From Ghiorsea sp. (GTDB lineage Bacteria; Pseudomonadota; Zetaproteobacteria; Mariprofundales; Mariprofundaceae), in the NCBI GenBank assembly GCA_030949605.1, contig JAUZSH010000007.1, positions 1-49,923 of the forward strand: 49,923 nt of DNA, in the 5' to 3' direction. The position numbers and the translations under genes are program-made. The notes beneath the pieces are model-generated. The model did not search any database. It worked only from the letters and a program-made list of their open reading frames with translations, and had not been told where the DNA came from. Shown here one piece after another: positions 1 to 8,386 of the stretch. Position 1 is the first letter of the stretch; each line of letters opens with the position of its first letter.

Positions 1-1
1 T

Positions 2-1451
2 GAGGTAATTGCAAAACTCTTCATCCGAGTTGAATTACCGCTATTTAAAACCTGAAAAAAAACTCCCTGCTGGTAATATAAGTCATCAACGACACAAACC
101 AACAAGGAGATTATAGATGAACCACCTACATGATGAATTGTCGCAAATCTGGCAAAGAATTCAAGGGTCATTATTTCCTTGGCTTGAGGATGAGCTTGGT
201 CCACTGAGCGAAAAGCAGTGTCAACTTGTTAAGGTACTTGAGATTATTCGCATTGAGGAACATCTACATAGTTATTATCGCATGACTGGTCGGCCACCTG
301 CAAATCGGGTTGCTATAGCACGAGCGTTTGTTGCCAAAATGGTCTACAACATGCCATTCACTTCGATGCTTGTTGAACGTTTAAAATCGGATAAAACCTT
401 GCGTCGCATCTGCGGTTGGGAGGCGCAATATCAGGTACCCGATGAGTCTACATTCTCCCGCGCTTATGCCGAGTTCTCAGCTAGTCGCCTGCCCGAACGT
501 GTCCATGAAACGTTAATTGTAAAAAAATACACGAAAGAAATTATTGGTCATCTGTCCAAAGATTCAACGGCTATCCATGCACGCGAAAAACCTGCTAAAA
601 AAGAGGCTAAAGCCAGACCCGCACCCAAAAAGCGTGGTCGTCCGAAGAAAGGGGAAGAACGCCCTAAGCCAATGACTCGACTGGAAAAGCAAAGTGATGG
701 CATGAGCTTACAGGCGATGTTGGATGACCTTCCTACAGCCTGCGACGTAGGAACCAAGCGCAACAGCAAAGGGCATAAAACCAGCTGGATCGGTTATAAA
801 CTTCATATTGACGCTGCAGATGGCGGAATCCCGATCAGTTGCTTACTGTCATCAGCCTCTATGCATGACTCTCAAGCGGCCATCCCACTGGCAGAAATAA
901 GCAATACCCGAGTTTCTAGCCTGTATGACTTGATGGATGCCGCTTATGATGCTCCATCTATTCATGCACACAGTCAAAAGCTGGGGCATGTTCCAATTAT
1001 TGATACCAACCCACGTACCACGGTACGCAAAAAGAAGATTGCGGCGGAAAACAAAGCACGTGCAACAATCAACATGAAGCCTGCTGAAGCAATCCGCTAT
1101 AACGAACGCAGTACAGTTGAACGTGTTAATGGTCGTTTGAAGGATGAATTTGGAGGACGCTTTGTACGGGTGAAAGGCGATGTCAAAGTCATGTGCCACC
1201 TGATGTTTGGCATTCTCGCGCTTACTGCAGACCAGCTTATGCGCATGATCCAATAACGATAAGCCCTATCCAGAACACTGAACTGAAAGGCTGTATTTTA
1301 AGAATGCACTGGAATCATTCGCCTTAAAAACCAGAAAATGCTGAAAAATGATATGTTCTGAGAAAAATTGAGGCTCAAAACTAAAACAATTTAACCATAT
1401 GAAAAATACGGGTTAAGTTTTCGGTTTCGCCTAGAGTTTTGCAATTACCTC
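2..1451 (+). mobile_element. Insertion sequence, IS5/IS1182-type, complete
   Basis: The element is bounded by near-perfect 19-bp inverted repeats: GAGGTAATTGCAAAACTCT at the left and its reverse complement at 1433-1451. One intact transposase gene (117-1256) fills it. The left flank lies outside the window, so a target duplication cannot be checked. Only 11 bp separate it from the next IS. About 175 bp between the transposase stop and the right repeat has no gene. Confidence 0.85.
117..1256 (+). CDS. DDE transposase, IS5/IS1182-type
   Basis: Transposase of 379 aa that would cut and rejoin the surrounding element. The N-terminal third (about residues 20-130) looks like the DUF772 domain common in IS5/IS1182 enzymes. 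A very basic Lys/Pro/Arg linker with an AT-hook-like KKRGRPKK motif sits near residues 170-180. The C-terminal catalytic half ends with NERSTVERVNGRLKDEFGG, the usual context of the last catalytic Glu (YNERSTVER). An AAGGAG site lies about 9 bases before the ATG. The gene appears intact and may be active. Exact family assignment is uncertain, because IS1182 enzymes are often longer. Confidence 0.85.
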   Translation: MNHLHDELSQIWQRIQGSLFPWLEDELGPLSEKQCQLVKVLEIIRIEEHLHSYYRMTGRPPANRVAIARAFVAKMVYNMPFTSMLVERLKSDKTLRRICGWEAQYQVPDESTFSRAYAEFSASRLPERVHETLIVKKYTKEIIGHLSKDSTAIHAREKPAKKEAKARPAPKKRGRPKKGEERPKPMTRLEKQSDGMSLQAMLDDLPTACDVGTKRNSKGHKTSWIGYKLHIDAADGGIPISCLLSSASMHDSQAAIPLAEISNTRVSSLYDLMDAAYDAPSIHAHSQKLGHVPIIDTNPRTTVRKKKIAAENKARATINMKPAEAIRYNERSTVERVNGRLKDEFGGRFVRVKGDVKVMCHLMFGILALTADQLMRMIQ

Positions 1452-1552
1452 GCATGTTTAAACAATACCTTCGCCAAAATTGATAGGGTAGCCACTTTGT
1501 CATAGTATAATTTTTTTCTACAAAACAAATAACCAAACAAAAGAAGCTACCC

Positions 1553-3176
1553 ATGAATGAAATAATGCGCATCCTATCGCCAATAAGCAATACTTTGGAT
1601 TCAAAAACATTCAAACAGCTTAAAGTAATCACCGAGGCAGCACTCTCTATGACGGGACGAGTGACGATGCTGGGGTTATCTCGCTGGTCAGGTGATGGTG
1701 GAAGTTATCGAACGGTTCAACGCTTTTTTGGTCTACTGAATATAGCATGGATGAAAATGAATTGGCATTTATGCCGCTCTTTTCTGCAAGATAAAGACGA
1801 TGTTATTTTACTTGCGGGTGATGAAGTCACCGTTACTAAAAGCGGCAAGAAAACGCATGGTCTGGACTATTTTTTTCTTCCATTCAAGGGCAAGTTGTGC
1901 CAGGACTGTGCTTCCTATGCATTAGCCTGATTAGTGTAAAGCGCCGCAAATCTTTTCCATTGCAGATGCACCAGTTAATCAAAAAAGAGCTGACAGGCTG
2001 CTCAAAGTATCGCGAAATAAGCACCGAAAAAGAAATTTCTAAAAGCGATGAAAAAACAGTAAAAAAACGAGGTCGCCCCAAAGGAAGAAAAAACTTTAAT
2101 CGCCGTGATGTTGAGTTATCACCCTATATGACTGTTTTACAAGAGAAAATAAGGGAAGTTAAATCACTTATTTCTGATTCATGTGTGCCAAAGTACTTTC
2201 TTTTTGATGGAGAGTTAGGCAATAATTTTGCCTTGCAGATGGTGAGGCAGGTCAATTTGCACCTGATTTGTAAACTACGTTATAATTCTCAGCTTTATTT
2301 GCCTTGGCAGGGTGAATATTCAGGACGTGGGCGTAAACGGATTTATGGCGAACGGTTACTGCCGCAAAAAATATCTAATGAATATCGCGTGCATGAAACG
2401 TGTGAGGATGGTGTACTTACAGAATACTTTCAAATTGAGGCACGGCACAAAAAGTTTCCAGATGCATTGAATGTTGTCACCGACATTCCGCACCCTTGAT
2501 TTTGATTTTTGGTATTTAATGAAAAGACATGAAAACATAATGTTTTCAACGCTAAACAAGCTTACTATGGTAATACATTGCTTGTGACTTTAGCCCTCAT
2601 GACAAGAGGATTATTCATAATTTTAGTCATTTACCCTCAAATATACCTTTCATGAGAGGTGGTACAGTTTAGCGAAAACAGCCTCATTTTCCTAACCTGT
2701 TGAAAAATATAGATAAATTAAATACAGTAATATTGATTTAGGGGTGCGGAATGTCGGTTGTCATTATAAGAAAAACGTCAGTGAGCAGCGGGAAAACAGC
2801 TCATGTTATTTTGTTTAGCTCTGATCTTGCATTGGGATGGGAAAAAGTCGTTGATTATTATCGTTTGCGCTTCCAGATTGAATTCAATTTCCGTGATGCT
2901 AAACAATATTGGGGACTGGAAGATTTCATGGTTGTAAAAGAAGCCAAAGTTCGAAATAGCGCATGTTTTTCAATGTTTATGGTTAATATGGCATATGCAT
3001 TAATCGCTCAGAATGACGGAAAAGTCGGCAGAAGTATGCACGATGTGAAGGTGTGGTTTCTGGCGCGCAAGCAGGTACAAGAAACATTAAAATTATGTGG
3101 GGAAAATGCCGAACGTATTTTTATTAACGAACTGATTGATAAAATTTCAATGAAATTCATGGTTAATACGAGCTGA
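1553..3176 (+). pseudogene. ISa transposase, -1 frame change and split by a MITE
   Basis: The coding region is in three pieces. Frame 1 runs from ATG 1553 to the T7 run at 1870-1876. The protein then continues one base back (DYFFSSIQGQVVPGL), up to 2479. After removal of the MITE and one target duplication it resumes in frame at 2763 and ends at 3176. Motifs are LLAGDEVTVTKSGKKT (first catalytic Asp region), a KKRGRPKGRK basic patch and YRLRFQIEFNFRDAKQYWGLED (last catalytic Glu). The T7 frame change also exists in the second copy, so it may be programmed frameshifting. The MITE insertion certainly disrupts this copy. The family is IS4 or IS701-like; I cannot say which. Confidence 0.8.
2480..2757. 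mobile_element. MITE family 1, copy in ISa transposase
   Basis: A 278-bp non-coding element with perfect 16-bp terminal inverted repeats CCGACATTCCGCACCC. It is flanked by a 6-bp direct repeat TTGTCA (2474-2479 and 2758-2763). The uninterrupted sequence is visible in the other ISa copy near 44030, confirming insertion. It carries no transposase. Near-identical copies are at 19022-19535, and an end remnant is at 48350. The parent transposon is not in the window. Confidence 0.9.
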
Positions 3177-3203
3177 ATGGGCGCTATTTTGGCGAAGGTA
3201 TTG

Positions 3204-3905
3204 GTTTACGACCCAAACAACAAGGTGCCAACATTTTTCTCTATCACCACGGCAAGCAAGCATGATAAAAAGGCTGCTGAAAAGATGCCTCTACTGGATG
3301 GCGCAACCTATGTTTTTGATAGAGCCTACAACGATTATGCATGGTACTATAGCATGAGCCTGCGTGACATTTCTTTTGTCGGGCGCATGAAATCAACGAG
3401 AAGGTTTGAGGTGGCTGAAGTGCTGAAGGCATCAGGGAAAGGGGTGTTAAAAGATGAATTGATTCACCTCTCTTCAACCAAAGCCAAGAAAGATTGCCCC
3501 TGTATATTACGCCATATTCGTTTCTTGCGCGAGGAAGATGGCAAGGAGTTATCATTCATCAACAATGACCTAAAACGAACTGCAGTAGAGATTGCAGACC
3601 TATACAAACAACGTTGGCAGATTGAGTTGTTCTTCAAATGGATTAAGCAGAACCTAAAAATCAAACGTTTTCTTGGAACCAATGAGAATGCTGTGAGAAC
3701 ACAGATTATTATTGGCATGATTAGTTACCTATTACTCAAGCTTGTGAATAAAAAAAGTGCTTCAAAACTATCCCTGCATCAGGTCGCTATACTCGTTGCG
3801 GCAAACCTGATGAGCCGACGAAACATCTTTGATCTACTCTTGCAAAAGGAGCTTCAAAAGCCACCTGAAATTCACTCAAACCAGCTAACCTTTGGGTTTG
3901 GGTGA
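3204..3905 (+). pseudogene. IS4-family transposase, C-terminal fragment
   Basis: About 233 aa, nearly identical to the C-terminal 60% of the intact transposase at 45414-46559. The match starts at VYDPNNK and includes the DRAYNDYAWYY and YKQRWQIELFFKWIKQNLKIK (Tyr-Glu-Lys signature) regions. The N-terminal DNA-binding part and first catalytic Asp are lost where ISa is inserted, so it cannot be functional. Confidence 0.88.
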
Positions 3906-3924
3906 TTTTCGTCGGACAGTAGTG
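3204..3924 (+). mobile_element. ISc copy 1, 3' half of an IS4-family element
   Basis: The right terminal repeat GATTTTCGTCGGACAGTAGTG (3904-3924) matches the intact copy at 45300-46578. The left half is absent; the sequence begins at the ISa right end. Confidence 0.85.
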
Positions 3925-3932
3925 CTTATAAA

Positions 3933-4205
3933 CTTACATTGAGCGGGTATGTTTTATCGTTTTATTGGTTATTTTATCCTTATAAATCAATGAGATAAGG
4001 ATATACATCACGATTCTGATTATCCTACGAATTTCAATCTACAACCAACTTAAGCAAAAAGTTGAAAATCGGTACCGTAATTTTCATTAAATGGCTAAAT
4101 GATTCGGTCATAAAAGGCTATTTTTATTCAATATGATGAGAACAAACATCATCCGACATCAATTTTAAATCATTTTTTTAAAAAGAGATACCCGCTCAAT
4201 GTAAG
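3933..4205. mobile_element. MITE with IS1634-type ends
   Basis: A 273-bp non-coding element whose ends are CTTACATTGAGCGGGTAT and its exact complement, the same terminal repeat as the IS1634-family elements at 16525 and 42296. It is flanked by a 6-bp target duplication TATAAA (3927-3932 and 4206-4211). The interior is A+T-rich with no open frame. It fills the gene-free stretch before the TPR gene and is probably mobilised in trans by the IS1634 transposase. Confidence 0.9.
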
Positions 4206-4220
4206 TATAAACAGTCAAAA

Positions 4221-4745
4221 ATGCGTATTAAGTATCTTCTATCACGATTGACCAATATAGCTTTCATGCCTAATATAAGCCGCATGTTAGCAGCTTCATC
4301 AGAGAATATGGAAGGTTTTGGTGCAACCGATTCTTCTTCCGAGTATCCCAATGTTCCCAAACCACATATTTGGTTGGGTGTAAAGGAAGGGCTTACCCAA
4401 GCCAAACAGGCCATTGAACATAAAAACTTAACCCTTGCTGAAGAGGTGTTACGCGAAGTCATTGAATTTGCGCCAGCCGAACCTGAAGCTTGGCATATCC
4501 TTGCGGCTATTCTCAATCGGAAGGGAGCTATCGAAGAAGCAAAGGTATGTTTAAAACGCAGGTTAACCATTCACAAAACCAATATTCAACTGCAATCAGA
4601 GCTTCCTGTATCAAAGCGCGTGGCAAAGTTACTCTGGGCGCAACATGAAAATGAAGCAGCCCTTGATATGCTTGCAACATTACTTCTTCATCAACCTGAT
4701 GACGCAGAGCTTCTCGCACTACAACAAACATGGGTATTATCATGA
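4221..4745 (+). CDS. TPR-repeat protein, function unknown
   Basis: A 174-aa protein. Residues about 55-110 look like tetratricopeptide helices ([20 protein letters not shown] and the following helix), and a second pair lies near 130-170. The N-terminal 30 residues are hydrophobic/basic but not a clear signal peptide. Its stop overlaps the aroQ start (ATGA at 4742-4745), so it is translationally coupled to aroQ. The ATG lies only 15 bp past a MITE end and has no convincing ribosome site. The N terminus may therefore have been altered by that insertion; internal Met codons at 4266 and 4287 are alternatives. No specific function can be assigned. Confidence 0.6.
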   Translation: MRIKYLLSRLTNIAFMPNISRMLAASSENMEGFGATDSSSEYPNVPKPHIWLGVKEGLTQAKQAIEHKNLTLAEEVLREVIEFAPAEPEAWHILAAILNRKGAIEEAKVCLKRRLTIHKTNIQLQSELPVSKRVAKLLWAQHENEAALDMLATLLLHQPDDAELLALQQTWVLS

Positions 4746-5188
4746 GCCACTTACACATTCAAATTATTCACGGCCCAAATCTCAACATGCTTGGCACGCG
4801 CGAACCAGGGCATTATGGTAGCCAAACATTAGCTGATATTGATGAAGATCTTATTCAACTTGGCGACAAGTTGGGTGTTCGTATCACATCATTTCAAAGT
4901 AACCATGAAGGTGAAATTATTGAGAAGATTCAACACCTTGATGCACAAGGTTTAATCATCAACCCTGCCGCATACACCCACACCAGCGTGGCTATTCGCG
5001 ATGCCCTACTGGCTGTCCGAATCCCCTTCATCGAAGTGCATTTGTCGAACATTCATAAACGTGAAGCATTTAGACACAAGTCCATGATGGTAGACATTGC
5101 TGTGGGAGTCATTGCTGGTTTTGGTTCGCAATCATACACCCTTGCCCTACACGGTTTACACCACCTATTACAAACAAAACAATCATAA
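4742..5188 (+). CDS. aroQ: 3-dehydroquinate dehydratase, type II
   Basis: Type II dehydroquinase (148 aa) converts 3-dehydroquinate to 3-dehydroshikimate in the shikimate pathway; the family forms cytoplasmic dodecamers. It shows [12 protein letters not shown] (residues 10-21, with the essential Arg20), the catalytic Tyr25 in [13 protein letters not shown] (74-82), and EVHLSN with His100 as general acid. Start ATG 4742 overlaps the upstream stop; an in-frame ATG at 4730 is possible but lies inside the TPR gene. It is followed by accB and accC, a common arrangement. Family length is normal. Confidence 0.96.
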   Translation: MSHLHIQIIHGPNLNMLGTREPGHYGSQTLADIDEDLIQLGDKLGVRITSFQSNHEGEIIEKIQHLDAQGLIINPAAYTHTSVAIRDALLAVRIPFIEVHLSNIHKREAFRHKSMMVDIAVGVIAGFGSQSYTLALHGLHHLLQTKQS

Positions 5189-5207
5189 GTATTCAAAGGA
5201 GATAAGA

Positions 5208-5672
5208 ATGGATATTTCAGAAATTCGCAAACTTATTCGCTTGGTTCAGCAAAGTGATGTCACAGAAATTGAAGTTACAGAAGGTAAAAGCACTGTACGC
5301 ATTTCACGCCAAAGCTCGGCACCTGTGATGGTCGCCGCAGCGCAGCAACCCATGATAGCTGCACCCGCCGCAGCTGCTACCTCACCAACCACAAGCCCTT
5401 CTTTGATTGAAACACCGCCAGAAGTCTGCGGTGAAAATGTCGTCAAGTCACCCATGGTTGGCACTTTTTACGCCGCCTCTTCTCCTGATGATGATCCGTT
5501 TATATCCATAGGTTCTTCCGTAAAAAAAGGTGATGTCATTTGCATTGTTGAAGCCATGAAGTTGATGAATGAAATTGAAGCCGAATATGATGGAACAGTT
5601 GAGAAAGTATTGGTGAAAAATGCAGATCCTCTTGAGTATGGTCAACCTTTGTTCGTAATTACACCCGCTTAA
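5208..5672 (+). CDS. accB: Acetyl-CoA carboxylase biotin carboxyl carrier protein
   Basis: A 154-aa BCCP subunit that carries biotin between biotin carboxylase and carboxyltransferase in the first step of fatty acid synthesis. An N-terminal helix-rich part is followed by an Ala/Pro/Thr-rich flexible linker (about 38-70). The C-terminal biotinyl domain (78-153) contains VEAMKLMN, with Lys118 as the biotinylation site. AGGAG at 5197-5201, 6 bases before ATG 5208, fixes the start; an upstream in-frame start at 5097 would overlap aroQ. The gene is 12 bp from accC. Confidence 0.96.
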   Translation: MDISEIRKLIRLVQQSDVTEIEVTEGKSTVRISRQSSAPVMVAAAQQPMIAAPAAAATSPTTSPSLIETPPEVCGENVVKSPMVGTFYAASSPDDDPFISIGSSVKKGDVICIVEAMKLMNEIEAEYDGTVEKVLVKNADPLEYGQPLFVITPA

Positions 5673-5684
5673 AGGTTATTGATT

Positions 5685-7034
5685 ATGTTTCATAAAATAT
5701 TAGTTGCCAACCGTGGTGAAATTGCTGTTCGTATTATTCGCGCTTGCAAAGAGCTTGGCATTGAAACTGTCGCCGTTTATTCCGAAGCCGACAAAGATGC
5801 CATGCACACTCGGCTTGCCGATGAATCTGTTTGCATTGGCCCTGCGGCAAGCACCCATTCTTATTTAAATATTCCTGCGATTATGGCCGCCGCCGAACTG
5901 ACTGACACTGCTGCCATCCACCCAGGTTATGGTTTCTTGGCTGAAAATGCTGAGTTTGCAGAAATTGTGATTGAATCAGGCTACACATGGATTGGCCCCA
6001 CACCTGAATCCATGCGTGTCATGGGTGATAAGGTCAAAGCCAAGCAACGTATGGCTGAAGCTGGTGTTCCCTTGGTGTATGGCTCACCTGGCGCTGTTCG
6101 TACAATTGAAGAGGCTAAGGAAGTTGCTAAAGACTGCGGCTTTCCTCTGATTATCAAAGCGGCTTCTGGTGGTGGTGGTCGCGGCATGAAGATTGTTCGT
6201 GCAGAACCGTCGTTGCCAAGCGCATTTAGCCTTTGTCAATCCGAGGCAGGCACTGTATTCGGTGATGATACTGTATTCATCGAACAGTTTTTAGAAGAGC
6301 CTCGCCATATTGAAGTGCAAGTCTTAGGTGACGGGCATGGCAACATTGTTCACTTGTTTGAACGTGAATGCTCTATTCAGCGCAACAACCAAAAGGTATT
6401 GGAAGAAGCACCAAGCCCATCTATTAGCCAAGAAACACGCGTGGCGATTTGTGCTGCAGGTGTTGCCGCTGCCAAAGCGGTAAACTACGAAGGTGCGGGC
6501 ACAATTGAGTTCCTGCTCAACCCTGACCAGTCCTTTTATTTTATGGAAATGAACACACGCATTCAAGTGGAACACCCTGTAACAGAGTGGATTACAGGTG
6601 TTGATTTGATTGAATGGCAAATTCGTGTTGCCTTTGGCGAAAAGTTAGCCTTCTCTCAAGATGATATTAAAATCAAAGGTCATGCTATTGAATGTCGAAT
6701 CAACGCGGAGCATCCTTTCAAGTTTACGCCTTCTCCAGGTAAAATTGAATTGTATCATGCCCCTGGTGGACGAAGTGTGCGTGTGGATTCTGCCGTTTAT
6801 ACGGGTTACAGCATCCCACCACATTATGACTCCATGATTGGTAAAATTATTACACATGCACGAGACAGAAAGAAGTGTATCCGCAGAATGCAACGAGCGA
6901 TTGATGAGCTTGCCATCATTGGCATTACCACGAATCAGGAGTTACATAAACGACTATTGGCTAACCCAGGCTTTCAAGCTGGTGAGTTTAATATCCACTT
7001 TTTAGAAAACTGGCTTAAACAAATGATTGATTAA
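5685..7034 (+). CDS. accC: Acetyl-CoA carboxylase biotin carboxylase subunit
   Basis: ATP-grasp enzyme (449 aa, the standard length) that carboxylates BCCP-biotin with bicarbonate and ATP. It opens with FHKILVANRGEIAVRI, has the glycine-rich ATP loop KAASGGGGRGMKIV (around 159-172) and the catalytic EMNTRIQVEHPVTE segment (around 286-299). ATG 5685 is preferred over TTG 5679, because it gives the family N terminus with AAAGG about 9 bases upstream. It is last in the operon and is followed by a strong terminator. Confidence 0.97.
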   Translation: MFHKILVANRGEIAVRIIRACKELGIETVAVYSEADKDAMHTRLADESVCIGPAASTHSYLNIPAIMAAAELTDTAAIHPGYGFLAENAEFAEIVIESGYTWIGPTPESMRVMGDKVKAKQRMAEAGVPLVYGSPGAVRTIEEAKEVAKDCGFPLIIKAASGGGGRGMKIVRAEPSLPSAFSLCQSEAGTVFGDDTVFIEQFLEEPRHIEVQVLGDGHGNIVHLFERECSIQRNNQKVLEEAPSPSISQETRVAICAAGVAAAKAVNYEGAGTIEFLLNPDQSFYFMEMNTRIQVEHPVTEWITGVDLIEWQIRVAFGEKLAFSQDDIKIKGHAIECRINAEHPFKFTPSPGKIELYHAPGGRSVRVDSAVYTGYSIPPHYDSMIGKIITHARDRKKCIRRMQRAIDELAIIGITTNQELHKRLLANPGFQAGEFNIHFLENWLKQMID

Positions 7035-7053
7035 TCATCATCATTCACAATAC

Positions 7054-7085
7054 AAAAAGCCATCAGTATTACTGATGGCTTTTTT
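7054..7085 (+). terminator. Rho-independent terminator after accC
   Basis: Perfect stem AAGCCATCAGTA / TACTGATGGCTT with almost no loop, followed by a run of T. It ends the TPR-aroQ-accB-accC transcript. Confidence 0.92.
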
Positions 7086-7104
7086 CATGCGCTTTCCATC
7101 ACTG

Positions 7105-7122
7105 CTTACATTGAGCGGGTAT
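7105..7122. repeat. Solitary IS1634-type terminal repeat
   Basis: CTTACATTGAGCGGGTAT, identical to the end of the IS1634 elements and the 3933-4205 MITE. No partner end is found nearby, so this is the scar of a deleted element. Confidence 0.75.
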
Positions 7123-7137
7123 CTTTTTCAGCATCAC

Positions 7138-7277
7138 TGGGGTCAGGTCTTGCAATACGACATTTTATTGTATTTTTCATTTTGAATTAAGATCGGTATG
7201 AGCATAAGGAGCGAAAATGTATGATTGCAAGACTTGACCCCATCGTCCGTTTCAAGACTTGACCCCATCGTCCGTTT
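7138..7277. repeat. Mini-element with RAYT/IS200-like ends and a 25-bp tandem repeat
   Basis: TGGGGTCAGGTCTTGCAAT (7138-7156) faces its near-complement ATTGCAAGACTTGACCCCA (7224-7242), about 105 bp in total. The right end is extended by a perfect 25-bp tandem duplication (7228-7252 and 7253-7277). The GGGGTCAGGTCTTG style of end is one I associate with elements around REP-associated tyrosine transposases; a remnant of such a gene lies at 48397. No coding capacity. Confidence 0.6.
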
Positions 7278-7296
7278 GTACTGCTGCATGGCATTG

Positions 7297-7818
7297 TTAT
7301 GTGGGTTTTTGATGTGATAAAAGTTCTTTTGTTAAATTAATTGAATACTGCCAGCCGATTTTTCTTTGTGGTGTTTTATTTATTTTATGTATTATCTCCG
7401 ACAAATCACAATGCTTCAAACCACCTTCACTATAGATATAATGCTTATAAAGTGAAAGTAAATCATTCATATTTCCGAGAATATTCTTACTGTTAGTTTT
7501 TGTATACTGCAAAAATGGGTATTCATTATTTAACTTTTCGATTGCTGAATATTCAACTCCCTCTGTTAGCAATAATTGGTTTAAGCCTTTTAAGAACATT
7601 TCATGTAAATAGGGGGTGTTTGATTTCTTGATTCCGTACAATACAAAAGATAACAATGTCTTTTCGTTTACAAAGATAAATGTTTTTCTTCTGTCAATCA
7701 TTGCTATGTTCACATACCAGTTTCCTAGCGTAGAATCGCTATCTATTATGGCACTCAATTCTTTAGGTTTAATGCCTATTTCTTTTTGAACTTTCGATGT
7801 ACACCTGAATTGAAGCAT
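7297..7818 (-). CDS. Hypothetical protein, orphan
   Basis: A 173-aa soluble protein with no signal peptide or membrane segment. It starts MLQFRCTSKVQKEIGIKP, which recalls DUF6933-type proteins (recollection only). The body is Lys/Asn/Ser-rich and very A+T-rich compared with its core neighbours, consistent with transfer. It sits alone between a mini-element and a hairpin-rich patch. No RBS of note is visible before the ATG (minus strand, 7816-7818). Function unknown. Confidence 0.65.
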   Translation of the reverse strand: MLQFRCTSKVQKEIGIKPKELSAIIDSDSTLGNWYVNIAMIDRRKTFIFVNEKTLLSFVLYGIKKSNTPYLHEMFLKGLNQLLLTEGVEYSAIEKLNNEYPFLQYTKTNSKNILGNMNDLLSLYKHYIYSEGGLKHCDLSEIIHKINKTPQRKIGWQYSINLTKELLSHQKPT

Positions 7819-7838
7819 ATTGTTTTATTTTTTATACA

Positions 7839-7984
7839 CAATCGCGCGGATCAGGAGAGTTTTCCATGGCAAGCTTGCTTGCTATAGAAAATATCTGCTG
7901 AAGCCGCTTGTTGTGAGGCGCGAAGCGGCTTGCAACAAGCGGATGGAATCCGCGCGATTGTCGAGGATGCGAAGCGTCCTCGAC
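7839..7984. repeat. G+C-rich hairpin array
   Basis: Three nested or stacked inverted repeats: CAATCGCGCGGAT (7839-7851) with its complement (7948-7960); CCGCTTGTTG (7904-7913) with its complement (7933-7942); and GTCGAGGA (7960-7967) with its complement (7977-7984). The loops carry GCGAAGC-like motifs, and the G+C-rich sequence continues to about 8020. It stands out sharply from the A+T-rich flanking genes. It is non-coding and lies between two orphan genes. Confidence 0.7.
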
Positions 7985-8080
7985 AACGGCCTGCATGAGG
8001 GGCGAGCGAAGCGAAGTCTCTCTCTATGCTTTTGTTAGGCTTCAAAGCTGAAATGTGAGAATGGGCAGTATTTTTTTGAT

Positions 8081-8287
8081 TCATTCTTCAAGTTCATCTT
8101 CTTTTGTTTTTCCACACCTAGAGCAAGTATCACCATATGACCCATCATCATTTTGAGAGCTAACAATTCCAGATTCTTCTTTACCTGGACTCATTGATTC
8201 AAAACATTCTTCACAAAATAAATCTGTTGGATAATTTTCACTTGATTTATCAGAACTCAAGTCTCCCCATACTGTACAAATTTTCAT
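8081..8287 (-). CDS. Small Cys-rich (zinc-ribbon-like) protein
   Basis: A 68-aa acidic protein with FCEECF (about residue 24-29) and CSRCGK (about 56-61), two CxxC knuckles that could bind one metal ion. An AGGAG site stands 6 bases before the ATG at 8287. It has no signal peptide. It is alone in an accessory island between pieces of mobile DNA. Function unknown; zinc binding is inferred from spacing only. Confidence 0.7.
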   Translation of the reverse strand: MKICTVWGDLSSDKSSENYPTDLFCEECFESMSPGKEESGIVSSQNDDGSYGDTCSRCGKTKEDELEE

Positions 8288-8386
8288 TTCATACTCCTAT
8301 TTGTAGAATCCATATTTCTTTTCCTGCCTACCATACGCAATAAGTTTATATCTGTTTTCGGAGATGTATGATGAAACCTTTGCTTA

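Larger units (their letters stand above)
1463..3203 (+). mobile_element. ISa copy 1, DDE insertion sequence interrupted by a MITE
   Basis: Ends are an 18-bp perfect inverted repeat, CAATACCTTCGCCAAAAT (1463-1480), with its complement at 3186-3203. A 278-bp MITE (2480-2757) is inserted within the transposase gene. The right end abuts the 3' half of an IS4-family transposase gene (ISc), suggesting ISa landed in that element. The other half of ISc is missing, so later deletion or rearrangement occurred. A second, partial copy of ISa lies at 44020-45043. Confidence 0.85.

Noticed and set aside
852-1253. 133-aa minus-strand frame within the first transposase
   Set aside because: Shadow of the transposase gene; no ribosome site or recognisable domain.
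3177-3203. ATG 3177 as a genuine start for the ISc fragment
   Set aside because: The first nine codons are ISa end sequence; the frame is an accidental fusion at the IS junction.
7900-8045. Possible integron attC site: GTTAGGC (8034-8040) next to orphan cassette-like genes
   Set aside because: No matching RYYYAAC core lies at the required distance, and the hairpin arms do not pair around GTTAGGC. No integrase gene is in the window. Kept only as a hairpin island.
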